The translations under genes and the position numbers were made by a program. A DNA stretch of 64,000 bases, taken from assembly GCA_045565695.1 (NCBI GenBank), contig JBJLEZ010000001.1, positions 1 through 64,000 on the forward strand, written 5' to 3'. Every line of letters begins with the position of its first letter. The first letter of the stretch is position 1. Under the pieces are notes generated by a model that saw nothing but the letters and a program-made list of their open reading frames with translations, made no database searches and was not told the origin of the DNA. Below are positions 27,246 to 37,262 of the stretch, one piece after another. The stretch comes from GCA-2690565 sp002457235. Its GTDB lineage: Bacteria; Verrucomicrobiota; Verrucomicrobiia; Opitutales; Coraliomargaritaceae.

Positions 27246-27848
27246 ATGAGTCAAACTGAATCCCTTGATGATGGTCACCACGGCTTGATGGTGAAAAATA
27301 AGAAACTGTTAATGTGGCTTTTCCTTGGGTCTGACTGCATGTTTTTCGGAACACTGATTTCTACGCATTTAATTTATCGCAAGCTTTATCCTGAGGAATT
27401 TAACCCCACTCAGTTATTCAGCTTAGAATTAACCTCTTTCTCCACCTTCATTCTTTTGATGAGTTCATTCTTAATGGCTCTATCCGTCTCGGCGATGCAC
27501 AAAGGAGAAATGAAGAGTTTTCGCAGAAATGTGGTAGGCGTGATTTTCTTTGGCTTGATCTTCCTTGGTTGTCAGGTCTATGAATTTGCTCACTTTTACC
27601 ATGAAGGCTTAACCTTGGACACTGGAACCTTTGGCTCTACCTTTTATTTGATGACGGGTACGCATGGTGTACACGTTGCGGTGGGTGTGTTTTGGTTAAT
27701 TTCCATGCTTTTTTATTCACAAAGCGGTAAAATGGAAGCTCATAAAAATGCGATTGATGTGGAGACTGCAGGATTGTATTGGCACTTTGTCGATATTGTT
27801 TGGATCGTTATCTTTACCGTGGTATATTTAATAGAATTTATCGTATAA
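27246..27848 (+). CDS. ctaE: Cytochrome c oxidase subunit III
   Basis: A 200-residue membrane protein with about five helices and the subunit III features WLFLGSDCMFFGTLISTHLIYR, a conserved acidic site in QVYEFAHFYHEGLT, and TGTHGVHVAVGVFWL and YWHFVDIVWIVIFTVVYLIEF. It stabilises subunit I and its proton uptake. It starts 22 bases after ctaD. Confidence 0.95.
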   Translation: MSQTESLDDGHHGLMVKNKKLLMWLFLGSDCMFFGTLISTHLIYRKLYPEEFNPTQLFSLELTSFSTFILLMSSFLMALSVSAMHKGEMKSFRRNVVGVIFFGLIFLGCQVYEFAHFYHEGLTLDTGTFGSTFYLMTGTHGVHVAVGVFWLISMLFYSQSGKMEAHKNAIDVETAGLYWHFVDIVWIVIFTVVYLIEFIV

Positions 27849-27858
27849 TTAAAAAGTT

Positions 27859-28203
27859 ATGTCTGATACGGAACACATGTCTGAACTAGAGGTACTTAAA
27901 GCGGAAAATAATCGCTATTATGCCTTTGTGAATTTGGCTCTGATTCTTGCGGCTGTTACTGGTATTGAGTTGGTTTTGGTATACCTTCCTTTTCCTACGA
28001 CATTGATTTTTACGGTTTTGATTTCCTTGTCTTTATTTAAATTTGTTGGGGTCGTTGCATGGTTCATGCACCTGATTTATGATAAATTGATTCTGACAAT
28101 GGCTTTTGGTACAGGCATGATCATTGCCTTTGGTACTTATACCGCTCTACTCTTTTTACTGGGTGGCGACATGGTGGCGCCTCAAGAAATTCCAGGTCGA
28201 TAG
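27859..28203 (+). CDS. ctaF: Cytochrome c oxidase subunit IV (prokaryotic type)
   Basis: A 114-residue protein with three hydrophobic helices and the KFVGVVAWFMHLIYDK segment typical of CyoD/CtaF-type subunit IV. Position directly after subunit III supports the call. Its role is assembly or stability of the complex. Confidence 0.88.
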   Translation: MSDTEHMSELEVLKAENNRYYAFVNLALILAAVTGIELVLVYLPFPTTLIFTVLISLSLFKFVGVVAWFMHLIYDKLILTMAFGTGMIIAFGTYTALLFLLGGDMVAPQEIPGR

Positions 28204-28285
28204 AGCTTTGCTTTATTGAGACTCCTGGGATTGACTAGTTCAAGGAGAGGATTGCATTTAAAATAATCCCCATATACTAAAAGTT

Positions 28286-29065
28286 ATGCAGCTCCATTGG
28301 CACACTGAACCCTTTCTATTATTATCGATATTATTTGTCGGTTGGGCCTATGCTATCGCAGCTGGGCCGATGCGTTCACGTATTGCTCCAGAAGAAGCTT
28401 TTCCTTTAGGCGCTTCAATCCGTTTTTATTTAGGTCTAATTATTATCTACATTGCGGTGGGCTCTCCTTTAGATTCGATTGCTGAACTTTTTTTATTCAG
28501 TGCCCACATGGTGCAACATATGCTCTTGATCTACGTCGCTCCGACTTTACTCATTTACGGAATGCCTGCTTGGCTGATTGATGCCTTGATCAAATATTTA
28601 AAGCTCACGCCCTTACTTCGTTTGTTAACCAACCCAGTGTGTGGAGGGCTTTTGTTCACCTTTGTTTTTACCCTTTGGCATATTCCTACGCTCTATGAAT
28701 TGGCACTAATTGATAAACGTATCCACATCCTAGAACATTTTACTGTGTTCACTTTGGGTATATTAATGCTTTGGCCCTTTATGACTCTGTCTAAGTTAGT
28801 GCCTAGACGAAGCTTTCCTATTCGCTTGATTACTATTTTCCTGCTGATGGTTGGACAACTACCCGTATTTGCTTTTCTGACCTTTGCAGGAGAAGCCATT
28901 TATCCAACCTATGCATGGGCACCAAGAATAATTGACCTTGACCCGCTTAATGATCAAATTCTAGGAGGTATTATTATGAAAGTTATCAATATGGCATTTT
29001 CTTTAACGCTTTTAGGGCTTTGCTTCTATCACTGGGCAAAAAATGAAGAGAATGACCTAGCTTAG
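28286..29065 (+). CDS. ctaG: CtaG-like cytochrome oxidase assembly protein
   Basis: A 259-residue polytopic protein matching the caa3_CtaG family by FSAHMVQHMLLIYVAPTLLI, TLWHIPTLYELAL, ILEHFTVFTLGILMLWP and the end FYHWAKNEEND. It has about seven helices and several histidines on one face, consistent with copper handling. It is a different family from the Cox11-type CtaG. It comes 82 bases after subunit IV and completes the oxidase run. Confidence 0.87.
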   Translation: MQLHWHTEPFLLLSILFVGWAYAIAAGPMRSRIAPEEAFPLGASIRFYLGLIIIYIAVGSPLDSIAELFLFSAHMVQHMLLIYVAPTLLIYGMPAWLIDALIKYLKLTPLLRLLTNPVCGGLLFTFVFTLWHIPTLYELALIDKRIHILEHFTVFTLGILMLWPFMTLSKLVPRRSFPIRLITIFLLMVGQLPVFAFLTFAGEAIYPTYAWAPRIIDLDPLNDQILGGIIMKVINMAFSLTLLGLCFYHWAKNEENDLA

Positions 29066-29076
29066 GGAAACGCTTA

Positions 29077-30897
29077 ATGACTTGGGAAATTTACTTTGTA
29101 TTTAGCCTCTTAGGGCTATCGATTTACAGTTTTATTCATGAGCGAATCAGCCCTGATCTAACTGCACTTACGGTCTTAGGCATATTGGTGTTTGTCAGTA
29201 TGATCACTGGAGTGAACACACTGCCTAGCTTGGAGGCGACTTTAGGAGTGTTTGCTCACCCTGCCCCGATTACAATTGCCGGTATGTTTATCGTTAGTAC
29301 TGCTTTAGAAAAAACAGGTGTGATTAAAGGAATCACTGAATACCTAGGGAAGCTTTCAAAGCTATCTTATAAACGATTTCTTTTCGTGATGGTATTGGGT
29401 GTGGCAGCAGCCTCTGCTTTTGTAAATAATACACCAGTTGTTATTGTACTCATGCCAGTAATTTTAACTTTGGCTAAGAGCATGAATATTGCTTCGTCAA
29501 AATTATTGATCCCGCTTTCTTATGCATCGATTTTAGGGGGGACCTGTACCTTGATTGGCACAAGTACCAATTTGCTCGCAAGTGGAATCTTAACCCAATC
29601 AGGATATGACCCTATTGGAATGTTTGAACTGGCATCCATTGGGCTTCCTCTTGTATTTGCTGGAACGATCTTCCTTGTTTTCTTTGGCAATCGCTTATTA
29701 CCAAATCGAGAAACTTTGACCGCAATTCTTTCTGAAAATGAACGTAAGGAATTTATTACCGAGGTGTTTGTGCGGCCCAATTCAGATTTTATTGGCTCAA
29801 ATGCGAATGACTCAGGCTTAGCAAAACATCGCAGTATTCGCTTAATCGAAATCATTCGTCGTGGTGTTGTTTTAAAAGGCAAGCTGAATGAAATCGAGCT
29901 TCGTGAGGGCGACCGCTTACTCCTTGCCTGCCGGCCGACTCAAATGAACGGACACAGTAATGCCAATTCATTCCAACTGCCTGAAGAATTTGAAAATTGT
30001 CTGGGCATCATCTCTAGCAATGAAGGACTAGTGATCGAAGGTATCGTTGCACCCCATGCTCAATTTATTGGTAAAACACTCGAAGAGATTAACTTTCGCC
30101 AGCAGTTTCGCATGGTACTTTTAGCGATTCACCGTAAGGGGATCAACCTAAGAGACAGCTTAAATGAAGTGCGTCTTCAGGAAGGCGATACACTCTTACT
30201 TATGGGCTCTGTTGATGCGGTAGAGAACTTAGAGTCAAGTGACCAAATTATTATACTCGATCGTATACACAAAGAGAAAAAACCACCGAGTCGCTTTAAA
30301 CAATCGATTTCTGTCCTTACGATACTGGGTATAGTATTACTTGCATCGTTTCACGTGATACCGATTGTAGCCGCTGTAATCTTCGGCGTGAGTGTCTTAC
30401 TCATTTCTAGATGCCTAGAGCCAAGTGAAGCTTATCAATCCGTCCATTGGCCAATTCTTTCTATAATCTTTGGAATGCTTGCACTCGGTCAGGCAATGAC
30501 CTCTACAGGAGCCAGTAATTTGATAGCTGAAGGTATTGCTAATTGCGTCTTTACCTTTGCACCGATTGCCTTACAGCCAATAATTTTACTCGCTGTGGTT
30601 TATTTGATCACCTCTGCTTTTACTGAATTTCTATCGAACAACGCAGCCGTAGCTTTGATGATTCCGATTGCGATAAGTTTAGCCATGAACCTAGGCTTAG
30701 ATCCACGGCCCTTTGTCATCGCAACCTGTATCGCATCCTCAGCAAGTTTCGCTACTCCCATTGGATATCAAACCAACACCTATGTTTATGGCGCAGGGGG
30801 CTATCGCTTCACCGATTTCACTAAAATTGGGCTACCTTTAAATATAATATGCTTTGTTGTGGCTACAGTTTTCATTCCCATAATTTGGGAATTTTAA
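29077..30897 (+). CDS. SLC13/CitT-type permease with two TrkA-C domains
   Basis: A 606-residue transporter. The membrane halves carry the paired SLC13 motifs: NNTPVVIVLMPVIL and TLIGTSTNLLASG in the first, LSNNAAVALMIPIAI and ATPIGYQTNTYVYGAGGYRF in the second. Between them, about residues 205-390, lie two TrkA-C (RCK_C) domains with REGDRLLL and QEGDTLLLMG. Such proteins usually move sulphate, phosphate or dicarboxylates with sodium. It starts 11 bases after ctaG, probably by read-through; no link to respiration is known. Confidence 0.86.
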   Translation: MTWEIYFVFSLLGLSIYSFIHERISPDLTALTVLGILVFVSMITGVNTLPSLEATLGVFAHPAPITIAGMFIVSTALEKTGVIKGITEYLGKLSKLSYKRFLFVMVLGVAAASAFVNNTPVVIVLMPVILTLAKSMNIASSKLLIPLSYASILGGTCTLIGTSTNLLASGILTQSGYDPIGMFELASIGLPLVFAGTIFLVFFGNRLLPNRETLTAILSENERKEFITEVFVRPNSDFIGSNANDSGLAKHRSIRLIEIIRRGVVLKGKLNEIELREGDRLLLACRPTQMNGHSNANSFQLPEEFENCLGIISSNEGLVIEGIVAPHAQFIGKTLEEINFRQQFRMVLLAIHRKGINLRDSLNEVRLQEGDTLLLMGSVDAVENLESSDQIIILDRIHKEKKPPSRFKQSISVLTILGIVLLASFHVIPIVAAVIFGVSVLLISRCLEPSEAYQSVHWPILSIIFGMLALGQAMTSTGASNLIAEGIANCVFTFAPIALQPIILLAVVYLITSAFTEFLSNNAAVALMIPIAISLAMNLGLDPRPFVIATCIASSASFATPIGYQTNTYVYGAGGYRFTDFTKIGLPLNIICFVVATVFIPIIWEF

Positions 30898-30939
30898 GCT
30901 GGGGTTCAATAGAAGCAAATACCAAGCAAAAAAGCGCGA

Positions 30940-31353
30940 CTAAATATAGTACATCTTGCTATCGTTTTTCTCGATAATTGAATCCAGTGTGATTTCGCTT
31001 AAATAATCAACTAGCTTCACTCGCACACCGTCCCAGGTTTCTGAAACTTTAGCACCTGATTCGCCGACTGAATCGTACGAGACTTTAAGCAATTCTGCAT
31101 CGACTGCTTCAACTATGGTTAAAAGTGTAATTTGCTCTGGGTTTTTAGCTAAAGCATAACCCCCCTGCTTGCCTCGTTTACTGCTAATCAGACCTTTTAT
31201 ACGTAACTCATTAAGAATTTGCACCAAATAATTTGAGGGAATAGATTCCGCCTGAGCGAGACGATCAATATGCACCATAGAAATAGCCTCTTGGTGACGA
31301 CCTAACTGGGCCAACACTCGACAAGCATACTCTAATTTTCGGGAAATTTTCAC
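30940..31353 (-). CDS. Rrf2-family transcriptional regulator
   Basis: A 137-residue protein with the winged-helix features KISRKLEYACRVLAQLG, IPSNYLVQILNELRIKGLI, SSKRGKQGGYALAK and ITLLTIVEAVD. The iron-sulphur cysteine cluster of IscR/NsrR is absent, so a CymR-like role is more likely. It faces gyrB divergently across about 140 bases; its target is unknown. Confidence 0.88.
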   Translation of the reverse strand: MKISRKLEYACRVLAQLGRHQEAISMVHIDRLAQAESIPSNYLVQILNELRIKGLISSKRGKQGGYALAKNPEQITLLTIVEAVDAELLKVSYDSVGESGAKVSETWDGVRVKLVDYLSEITLDSIIEKNDSKMYYI

Positions 31354-31493
31354 ACTTTATAGCTAAATAGTTACAGACATCAGTAAAAGCTATCTTGAAA
31401 TGATGTAAACTCCTTTAAATGAGAAAAATAAAGTACAAAAAAGGTAAAATTTTTGTAGCCATGAAGACAAAAAATGGGTTTTATTTTACCTCA

Positions 31494-34031
31494 ATGTCAG
31501 ACAAGAAAAAATCAGCCTCACAAAATCCAGATACAGCATCTGAAAATAAAAATAACGAAGTTTACGACTCATCAAAAATTGAAAAATTAGAGGGTTTAGA
31601 AGGGGTAAGAAAAAGACCCGATATGTACATTGGAGATACCAATGAGCGAGGACTCCATCACTGTGTTTTTGAAATCGTTGATAACTCAATCGATGAAGCA
31701 CTCGCTGGGCATTGTTCCAAAATTACAGTGAGCATTCATAATGACGGCTCCTGCTCAATTGAAGATGATGGTCGTGGTATTCCCGTAGACATTCATCCAA
31801 AATATCAAATACCCGCATTGGAATTGGTTATGACCAACCTACATGCTGGAGGTAAATTCGGAAAAGGTGCTTATCAAGTCTCTGGGGGCTTGCACGGAGT
31901 TGGAGCGAAATGTGTGAATGCTGTTTCAGAATGGTTTGAAGTTGAGGTCAAACGAGATAGCAAAGTACATAAAATGGAATTTTCGCGAGGGATCACGACT
32001 TCAAAGATGAAGATTATTGGTGATACCAAACTGACAGGTACACGAATTGCTTTTTCCCCTGATCCTCAAATTTTCCTGACCACTCGTGAATTTAAGTTTG
32101 AACTTTTGGCTAAACGCTTAAGAGAACTGGCATTTTTAAATCCTGGAATTGAAATCATTTTTGTCGATGAACGTATCAACAAAACGGAAAGCTTTATCTT
32201 TAAAGATGGAATTGCAGAATATGTAACTTTTCTCAATGAGAATAAAAATGTACTCCACGATGAGCCGATTAAAATTAGCGGATCTGCCCCCTGCCCAAAT
32301 CCTGATATAGATACTGATATTGTGGTGGATATCGCACTACAATATAATGATAGTTATAATGATCAGATTTATGCCTACGCGAATTCGATCTTTAATATTG
32401 AGGGCGGCACGCATCTATCAGGCTTCAGAACTGCTCTAACCCGTGTTATTAATAACTACGCTAAACAAAATAATTTACTTAAAGATAAAGACCCGAATCT
32501 ATCCGGTGATGATTCAAGAGAAGGATTGACTGCCGTTATCTCTGTCAAAGTGCCGGAACCTCGTTTTGAAGGACAGACCAAGACCAAATTGTCCAATGGT
32601 GAAGTCGATGGTATAGTTCAGAAGATTACTGGCGAAGAATTAAAATATTATTTTGAAACACAGCCACAGATAGCGAAACGTCTTATCGACAAATGCTTGA
32701 ATGCAGCTCGTGCGAGAGAAGCAGCGAGAAAAGCTCGTGAAACCGTACGTAAAGGGGCCCTCTCTGGAGGCGGTTTGCCAGGTAAACTAGCCGATTGCTC
32801 TTCGAAAGACCCTGCTGTTTCTGAAATATACATAGTAGAGGGTGATTCTGCTGGTGGTTCGGCCAAACAAGGACGTGACCGTGCTACTCAAGCAATCCTT
32901 CCTATTCGCGGTAAATTATTAAATGTAGAAAAAGCGCGATTAGATAAGGTACTGGCAAATAATGAAATCCGAAGTCTGATAACAGCTGTGGGCACAGGAA
33001 TCGGTGAAGAAGGTGAAGGTGCTTTTAATTTAGAAAAAGCCCGATATCATAAAATCATTTTAATGACCGATGCTGATGTGGATGGAGCACACATTCGAAC
33101 CTTACTTTTAACCTTTTTATTCAGGCAACTCAAAGGACTGATCGAAGCAGGATATGTTTATATTGCCCAGCCGCCGCTATATAAAATAAAGCGCAAACGT
33201 AGAGAGCAATATATAGATAATGACCCACAACTGAACCGTATCCTTCTTGAGCTCGGTAGTGAAGATGTCACCTTTAGACGTCTAAGAGACGATAAAGAGT
33301 TAGGCAGTGAATCAATTGATAAAGTTGTGGAGATCTTATCACGACTTGAAATGGTCGGAAAAGGAGTATCCCGCTATGGTTGTAACCTAGCCGAATACCT
33401 CGATCAACATAACCCAGAAGATCACACTCTACCAAGATATCTTGTGCGCGTCCGTACTGGAAATAAGGAGTCTTTTAACTTTTTAAGAGGTGATGAAGAA
33501 AGAGCTTCCTTCCACCAAGAGTACGACTTAAGTGAAGGAGATTCTTCAGGGGCAATCATAAAGGAAGTCACAAACAAAGAAGGCTTACAGGTACAACAAC
33601 GGATTTCACTGCATGAAATTTATGAATCTACAGAAATGAGTAAACTGCTCAAAGAATTGGCGAATTTTGGTATTGATATTAAACAATTTTCTCCGACCGA
33701 AGAGGCGCGCTATCACCTAATTGAGAACAAGGGTGATGAGAAAAAGGAAAACATTGTAGAACTCTGCACAATTATTGAATTGATCGATGCGATACGAAGA
33801 ATCGGCAAACGTGGCTTAACTATTCAACGTTACAAAGGTCTTGGAGAAATGAATCCTAAGCAACTTTTTGAGACAACAATGGATCCAAGCACGCGCAAAT
33901 TGCTGAAAGTAACCATTGAAGATGCCGCCCATGCGGATGCTGTCTTTACTATGCTGATGGGCGAAGACGTTCCTTCACGTAGAGCTTTCATTGAAGATAA
34001 CGCTCTAAATGTTGCCCACTTGGACGTATAA
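31494..34031 (+). CDS. gyrB: DNA gyrase subunit B
   Basis: About 845 residues from the ATG at 31494; in-frame ATGs at 31461 and 31419 could extend it and no Shine-Dalgarno site decides. GHKL ATPase motifs: EIVDNSIDEALAG, EDDGRGIPVDIHP and SGGLHGVGAKCVNAVS. TOPRIM motifs: IVEGDSAGGSAKQGRDR and MTDADVDGAHIRTLLL. The end carries IQRYKGLGEMNPKQL. An insertion after the TOPRIM region (about residues 600-740) explains the size, as in other long gyrases. It pairs with gyrA after 42 bases. Confidence 0.96.
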   Translation: MSDKKKSASQNPDTASENKNNEVYDSSKIEKLEGLEGVRKRPDMYIGDTNERGLHHCVFEIVDNSIDEALAGHCSKITVSIHNDGSCSIEDDGRGIPVDIHPKYQIPALELVMTNLHAGGKFGKGAYQVSGGLHGVGAKCVNAVSEWFEVEVKRDSKVHKMEFSRGITTSKMKIIGDTKLTGTRIAFSPDPQIFLTTREFKFELLAKRLRELAFLNPGIEIIFVDERINKTESFIFKDGIAEYVTFLNENKNVLHDEPIKISGSAPCPNPDIDTDIVVDIALQYNDSYNDQIYAYANSIFNIEGGTHLSGFRTALTRVINNYAKQNNLLKDKDPNLSGDDSREGLTAVISVKVPEPRFEGQTKTKLSNGEVDGIVQKITGEELKYYFETQPQIAKRLIDKCLNAARAREAARKARETVRKGALSGGGLPGKLADCSSKDPAVSEIYIVEGDSAGGSAKQGRDRATQAILPIRGKLLNVEKARLDKVLANNEIRSLITAVGTGIGEEGEGAFNLEKARYHKIILMTDADVDGAHIRTLLLTFLFRQLKGLIEAGYVYIAQPPLYKIKRKRREQYIDNDPQLNRILLELGSEDVTFRRLRDDKELGSESIDKVVEILSRLEMVGKGVSRYGCNLAEYLDQHNPEDHTLPRYLVRVRTGNKESFNFLRGDEERASFHQEYDLSEGDSSGAIIKEVTNKEGLQVQQRISLHEIYESTEMSKLLKELANFGIDIKQFSPTEEARYHLIENKGDEKKENIVELCTIIELIDAIRRIGKRGLTIQRYKGLGEMNPKQLFETTMDPSTRKLLKVTIEDAAHADAVFTMLMGEDVPSRRAFIEDNALNVAHLDV

Positions 34032-34073
34032 CCCTCCTGCTAACTGTACTCACACTTTTAAACATAAACCATT

Positions 34074-36524
34074 ATGTCAGACCAAGAAAACGATACTAAT
34101 TTAATCAGTAATAACGAAGCCGGAACTTCCATTTCCGACATCATGCAATCTGCCTACATTGATTATTCAATGTCGGTTATTGTCAGTCGTGCCCTACCCG
34201 ATGCTCGTGATGGACTTAAACCTGTACAAAGGCGTATCCTATACGCGATGTTACGAGAAGGACTCCTTCATAATCGCCCTTTTGATAAATGCGCGGGTGT
34301 GGTCGGTGAAGTTTTGAAAAATTATCACCCACATGGTGACAGTTCAGTTTATGATACGCTTGTACGATTAGCCCAAAAATGGGTCATGCGCTACCCATTA
34401 ATTATTCCTCAAGGAAACTTTGGTTCCATTGATGGTGATTCTGCTGCAGCCTATCGATATACTGAGTGTAAACTAGAAAATATCGCCGAAGATTTACTTA
34501 AAGATATTGATGAGGACACCGTAAATTTTGTTCCTAATTATAAGGAAAGCATTACTGAGCCCTCTGTCTTGCCCGCGGCCCTACCCAATTTATTAATGAA
34601 TGGTTCAACGGGTATTGCGGTAGGTATGACTACAAATATACCTCCTCATAATTTGAATGAACTGATCGATGCAAGCTGTGCAATTATCGACAATCCACAT
34701 ATCGATTTAGATTCTTTGATTGAACTTATACCAGGTCCCGATTTTCCAGGTGGAGGATTCATTCATGGAAAAAGCGGTATCGAGAGCTATCTAAAGACAG
34801 GCCGAGGCATCGTTCGTACACGAGGCATTGCAGATGTCATCGAGACCAATGGCAAAGAGGAAATTATTATTTCTGCGATTCCTTATAATGTAAATCGTGC
34901 CTCACTAGTCATGAGAATCGCTGAATTAATCACGACTAAAGCGATTGATGGTATTTCTGATTTACGTGATGAATCAACCGAAGAAACACGTATTGTTATC
35001 GAACTCAAACGAGGAGCAATTCCACGGGTGATTGTCAATCAACTCTACAAAATGACTCCGCTTGAAAGCTCATTTGGTGTCATATTACTTGCACTCGACA
35101 ATCGTCGTCCAAAGCAAATGAACATCAAAGAAATGCTCAATTGCTATATTGATCACCGAAGAGATGTCATCTACAGACGAACTGAATTTAGATTAAAGAA
35201 AGCTGAAGCAAGAGCACATATTTTAGAAGGCTACCGAATCGCACTGGATAACTTAGATGATTTTGTAAAACTTATACGCGCATCAAAAAATCGAGAAGAA
35301 GCCAAAAATAAGCTGAAAGAAAAATATCCAGTATCCGAAGCACAAATCAATGCGATTTTAGAATTAAGACTTTATCAATTGACCGGGCTTGAACGAGATA
35401 AGATCGAAGATGAATACCTCAAATTAATGACAGAAATCGAAGAGCTAAAATCTATTTTAAATAATGAGCAAGAACTGCTCAATGTAATCAAAGATGAGCT
35501 ATTAGTGATGAAGGAAAAATACGGCAACCCTCGTCGTTCTGAAATCCTCAATATTGATGGTGACATCTCAATGGAGGATTTGATTCCTAATGAAGGTTGC
35601 ATGATCACTGTAAGCCACAAGGGATTCATTAAGCGAACCACATTAGATGCTTATCGCTCCCAAAAGAGAGGCGGTAAAGGTGTTATAGGTTCAGGGCAAT
35701 ACGAAGACGACTTTGTTGAACACCTATTTACAGCCTCAACCCATGACTACATAATGTGCTTCATGAATAGCGGACGAGTGTATGTGGAAAAAGTGTATCA
35801 CTTCCCTGAAGGATCACGTACCGCAAAAGGCCGTTCAATTTCCAATATCTTAGAAATACAAGAGACCGAAAAGATAGCTGCGATGATATGCGTCAAAGGC
35901 TTCGATGAAACGAATGAGTCGATTGTTTTAGCAACTAAGAATGGCGTGGTGAAAAAGACAAAACTTTCTGACTTCCGCAATTTCAGAAAAGGTGGGATCA
36001 TTGGAATCAATATTGATGATAATGATGATTTAATCGGTGCTCGTTTAACTCAGGGCGAAGATGAGATTGTTTTAATCACCCAGAATGCTCAATCGATTCG
36101 ATTTGCTGAAACGCAATTACGGGATCAAGGACGAGCGACTCGAGGTGTTCGAGGCATTAAATTAAAATCAGATAGCGATGAAGTCGTAGCCATTGAAATC
36201 GTCAATCCAGAAGCAACGCTACTTGCGGCAGGAGCCAACGGCTTAGGCAAGCGAACTTCCTTTGATGATTATCGTCAACAATCTCGAGGTGGAACAGGTA
36301 TCATTGCTATGAAAACTGAAAAGATTGCGGGTGTATTATCGGTAGTTGATTCAGATGAAATCATGATGTTTACGAAAAATGGACAAGCGGTACGCAGTCC
36401 AATCAAAGATGTGAGAATCTCAGGAAGAGCTACTTCTGGAGTGAAGCTGGTGAACCTAACAGATAAAGATACACTGATTGGAATCTCTAAGGTCGTAATG
36501 ACAGAAGAAGAAGCCACCGACTAA
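34074..36524 (+). CDS. gyrA: DNA gyrase subunit A
   Basis: An 816-residue protein. The start SAYIDYSMSVIVSRALPD-like segment, YHPHGDSSVYDTLVRLAQ with unchanged Ser and Asp at the quinolone-resistance positions, and AAAYRYTECKL with the catalytic tyrosine near residue 128 are all seen. The GyrA box is QKRGGKG near residue 530, which separates gyrase from topoisomerase IV. Six beta-pinwheel repeats follow. The gyrB-gyrA pair introduces negative supercoils. An intrinsic terminator lies just past the stop. Confidence 0.97.
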   Translation: MSDQENDTNLISNNEAGTSISDIMQSAYIDYSMSVIVSRALPDARDGLKPVQRRILYAMLREGLLHNRPFDKCAGVVGEVLKNYHPHGDSSVYDTLVRLAQKWVMRYPLIIPQGNFGSIDGDSAAAYRYTECKLENIAEDLLKDIDEDTVNFVPNYKESITEPSVLPAALPNLLMNGSTGIAVGMTTNIPPHNLNELIDASCAIIDNPHIDLDSLIELIPGPDFPGGGFIHGKSGIESYLKTGRGIVRTRGIADVIETNGKEEIIISAIPYNVNRASLVMRIAELITTKAIDGISDLRDESTEETRIVIELKRGAIPRVIVNQLYKMTPLESSFGVILLALDNRRPKQMNIKEMLNCYIDHRRDVIYRRTEFRLKKAEARAHILEGYRIALDNLDDFVKLIRASKNREEAKNKLKEKYPVSEAQINAILELRLYQLTGLERDKIEDEYLKLMTEIEELKSILNNEQELLNVIKDELLVMKEKYGNPRRSEILNIDGDISMEDLIPNEGCMITVSHKGFIKRTTLDAYRSQKRGGKGVIGSGQYEDDFVEHLFTASTHDYIMCFMNSGRVYVEKVYHFPEGSRTAKGRSISNILEIQETEKIAAMICVKGFDETNESIVLATKNGVVKKTKLSDFRNFRKGGIIGINIDDNDDLIGARLTQGEDEIVLITQNAQSIRFAETQLRDQGRATRGVRGIKLKSDSDEVVAIEIVNPEATLLAAGANGLGKRTSFDDYRQQSRGGTGIIAMKTEKIAGVLSVVDSDEIMMFTKNGQAVRSPIKDVRISGRATSGVKLVNLTDKDTLIGISKVVMTEEEATD

Positions 36525-36552
36525 ACCACAAGTTACTTTAACAGTACTTTTG

Positions 36553-36587
36553 AAAAAAGCCTGTCTTATCGAGTCAGGTTTTTTTCG
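36553..36587 (+). terminator. Intrinsic terminator after gyrA
   Basis: AAAAGCCTG and CAGGTTTTT form a 9-bp stem with one G-U pair followed by a T run. It overlaps the last codons of the convergent msrB gene. Confidence 0.65.
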
Positions 36588-37201
36588 GTCTTATACCAAT
36601 CTAAAATTGCTGACCTGAGTTTGGCTTTTGAAACTGACGGAATGAACTTTAAGGAAGCAGAATTGATACAAAATCGGGTGAAGTTTGGCTTTGGGCCATC
36701 AGGGAAAAGATGACCTTGATGGCTTCCACACAAAGCACAGTGGACTTCAATTCGTCGCATGCCAAAACTATTATCAACTTGTTGAGCGACTAGCCTGTCA
36801 TCAATCGCTAGAGAAAAGCTAGGCCAACCAGTTCCTGAATCATATTTATCTAAACTAGAAAATAAAGGAGCTTCACAACCCACACACGCATAGTAACCTA
36901 AGTCCTTATTATCAAAATAAGGATTTTGAAATGGAGGTTCTGTTTTATGCTTTCTCGCTACTTGGTAAGAAATCTCTGAGAGCAAAGATCTCCACTCTTC
37001 GTCACTTCGTTCAATTGGAAAAGCACGATCGGAAAAATCTAAATCTGAGGGTAGTCCACAAGCAGAAACGCAGGACTGTAGATCTGTAATCTTTACAGCT
37101 TCATTTTCATTACTTTGACTATTACTACTGTTACTATCTGCCTGAACGTAAGCCATTAATATAAAAATAGCCAAAAAGGATAAAAATACAAACCGCTTCA
37201 T
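36566..37201 (-). CDS. msrB: Exported peptide-methionine (R)-S-oxide reductase
   Basis: A 211-residue protein: a signal peptide (MKRFVFLSFLAIFILMAYVQA), a low-complexity Ser/Asn linker, then an MsrB domain. Seen: FQNPYFDNKDLGYYACVGC, SGTGWPSF, HCALCGSHQGHLFPDGP and the catalytic cysteine in RFCINSASLKF. The two CxxC pairs bind structural zinc. It repairs methionine-R-sulfoxide, here probably in the periplasm. A region before the domain (ITDLQSCVSACGLP) is unusual and adds two further cysteines that could recycle the active site; that is inference. Confidence 0.92.
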   Translation of the reverse strand: MKRFVFLSFLAIFILMAYVQADSNSSNSQSNENEAVKITDLQSCVSACGLPSDLDFSDRAFPIERSDEEWRSLLSEISYQVARKHKTEPPFQNPYFDNKDLGYYACVGCEAPLFSSLDKYDSGTGWPSFSLAIDDRLVAQQVDNSFGMRRIEVHCALCGSHQGHLFPDGPKPNFTRFCINSASLKFIPSVSKAKLRSAILDWYKTEKNLTR

Positions 37202-37262
37202 ATTTTTAGTTTAAACCAAAACGAGTTTATGTAAACCCTGTTGAAAGATTCGTTTAAATTTC

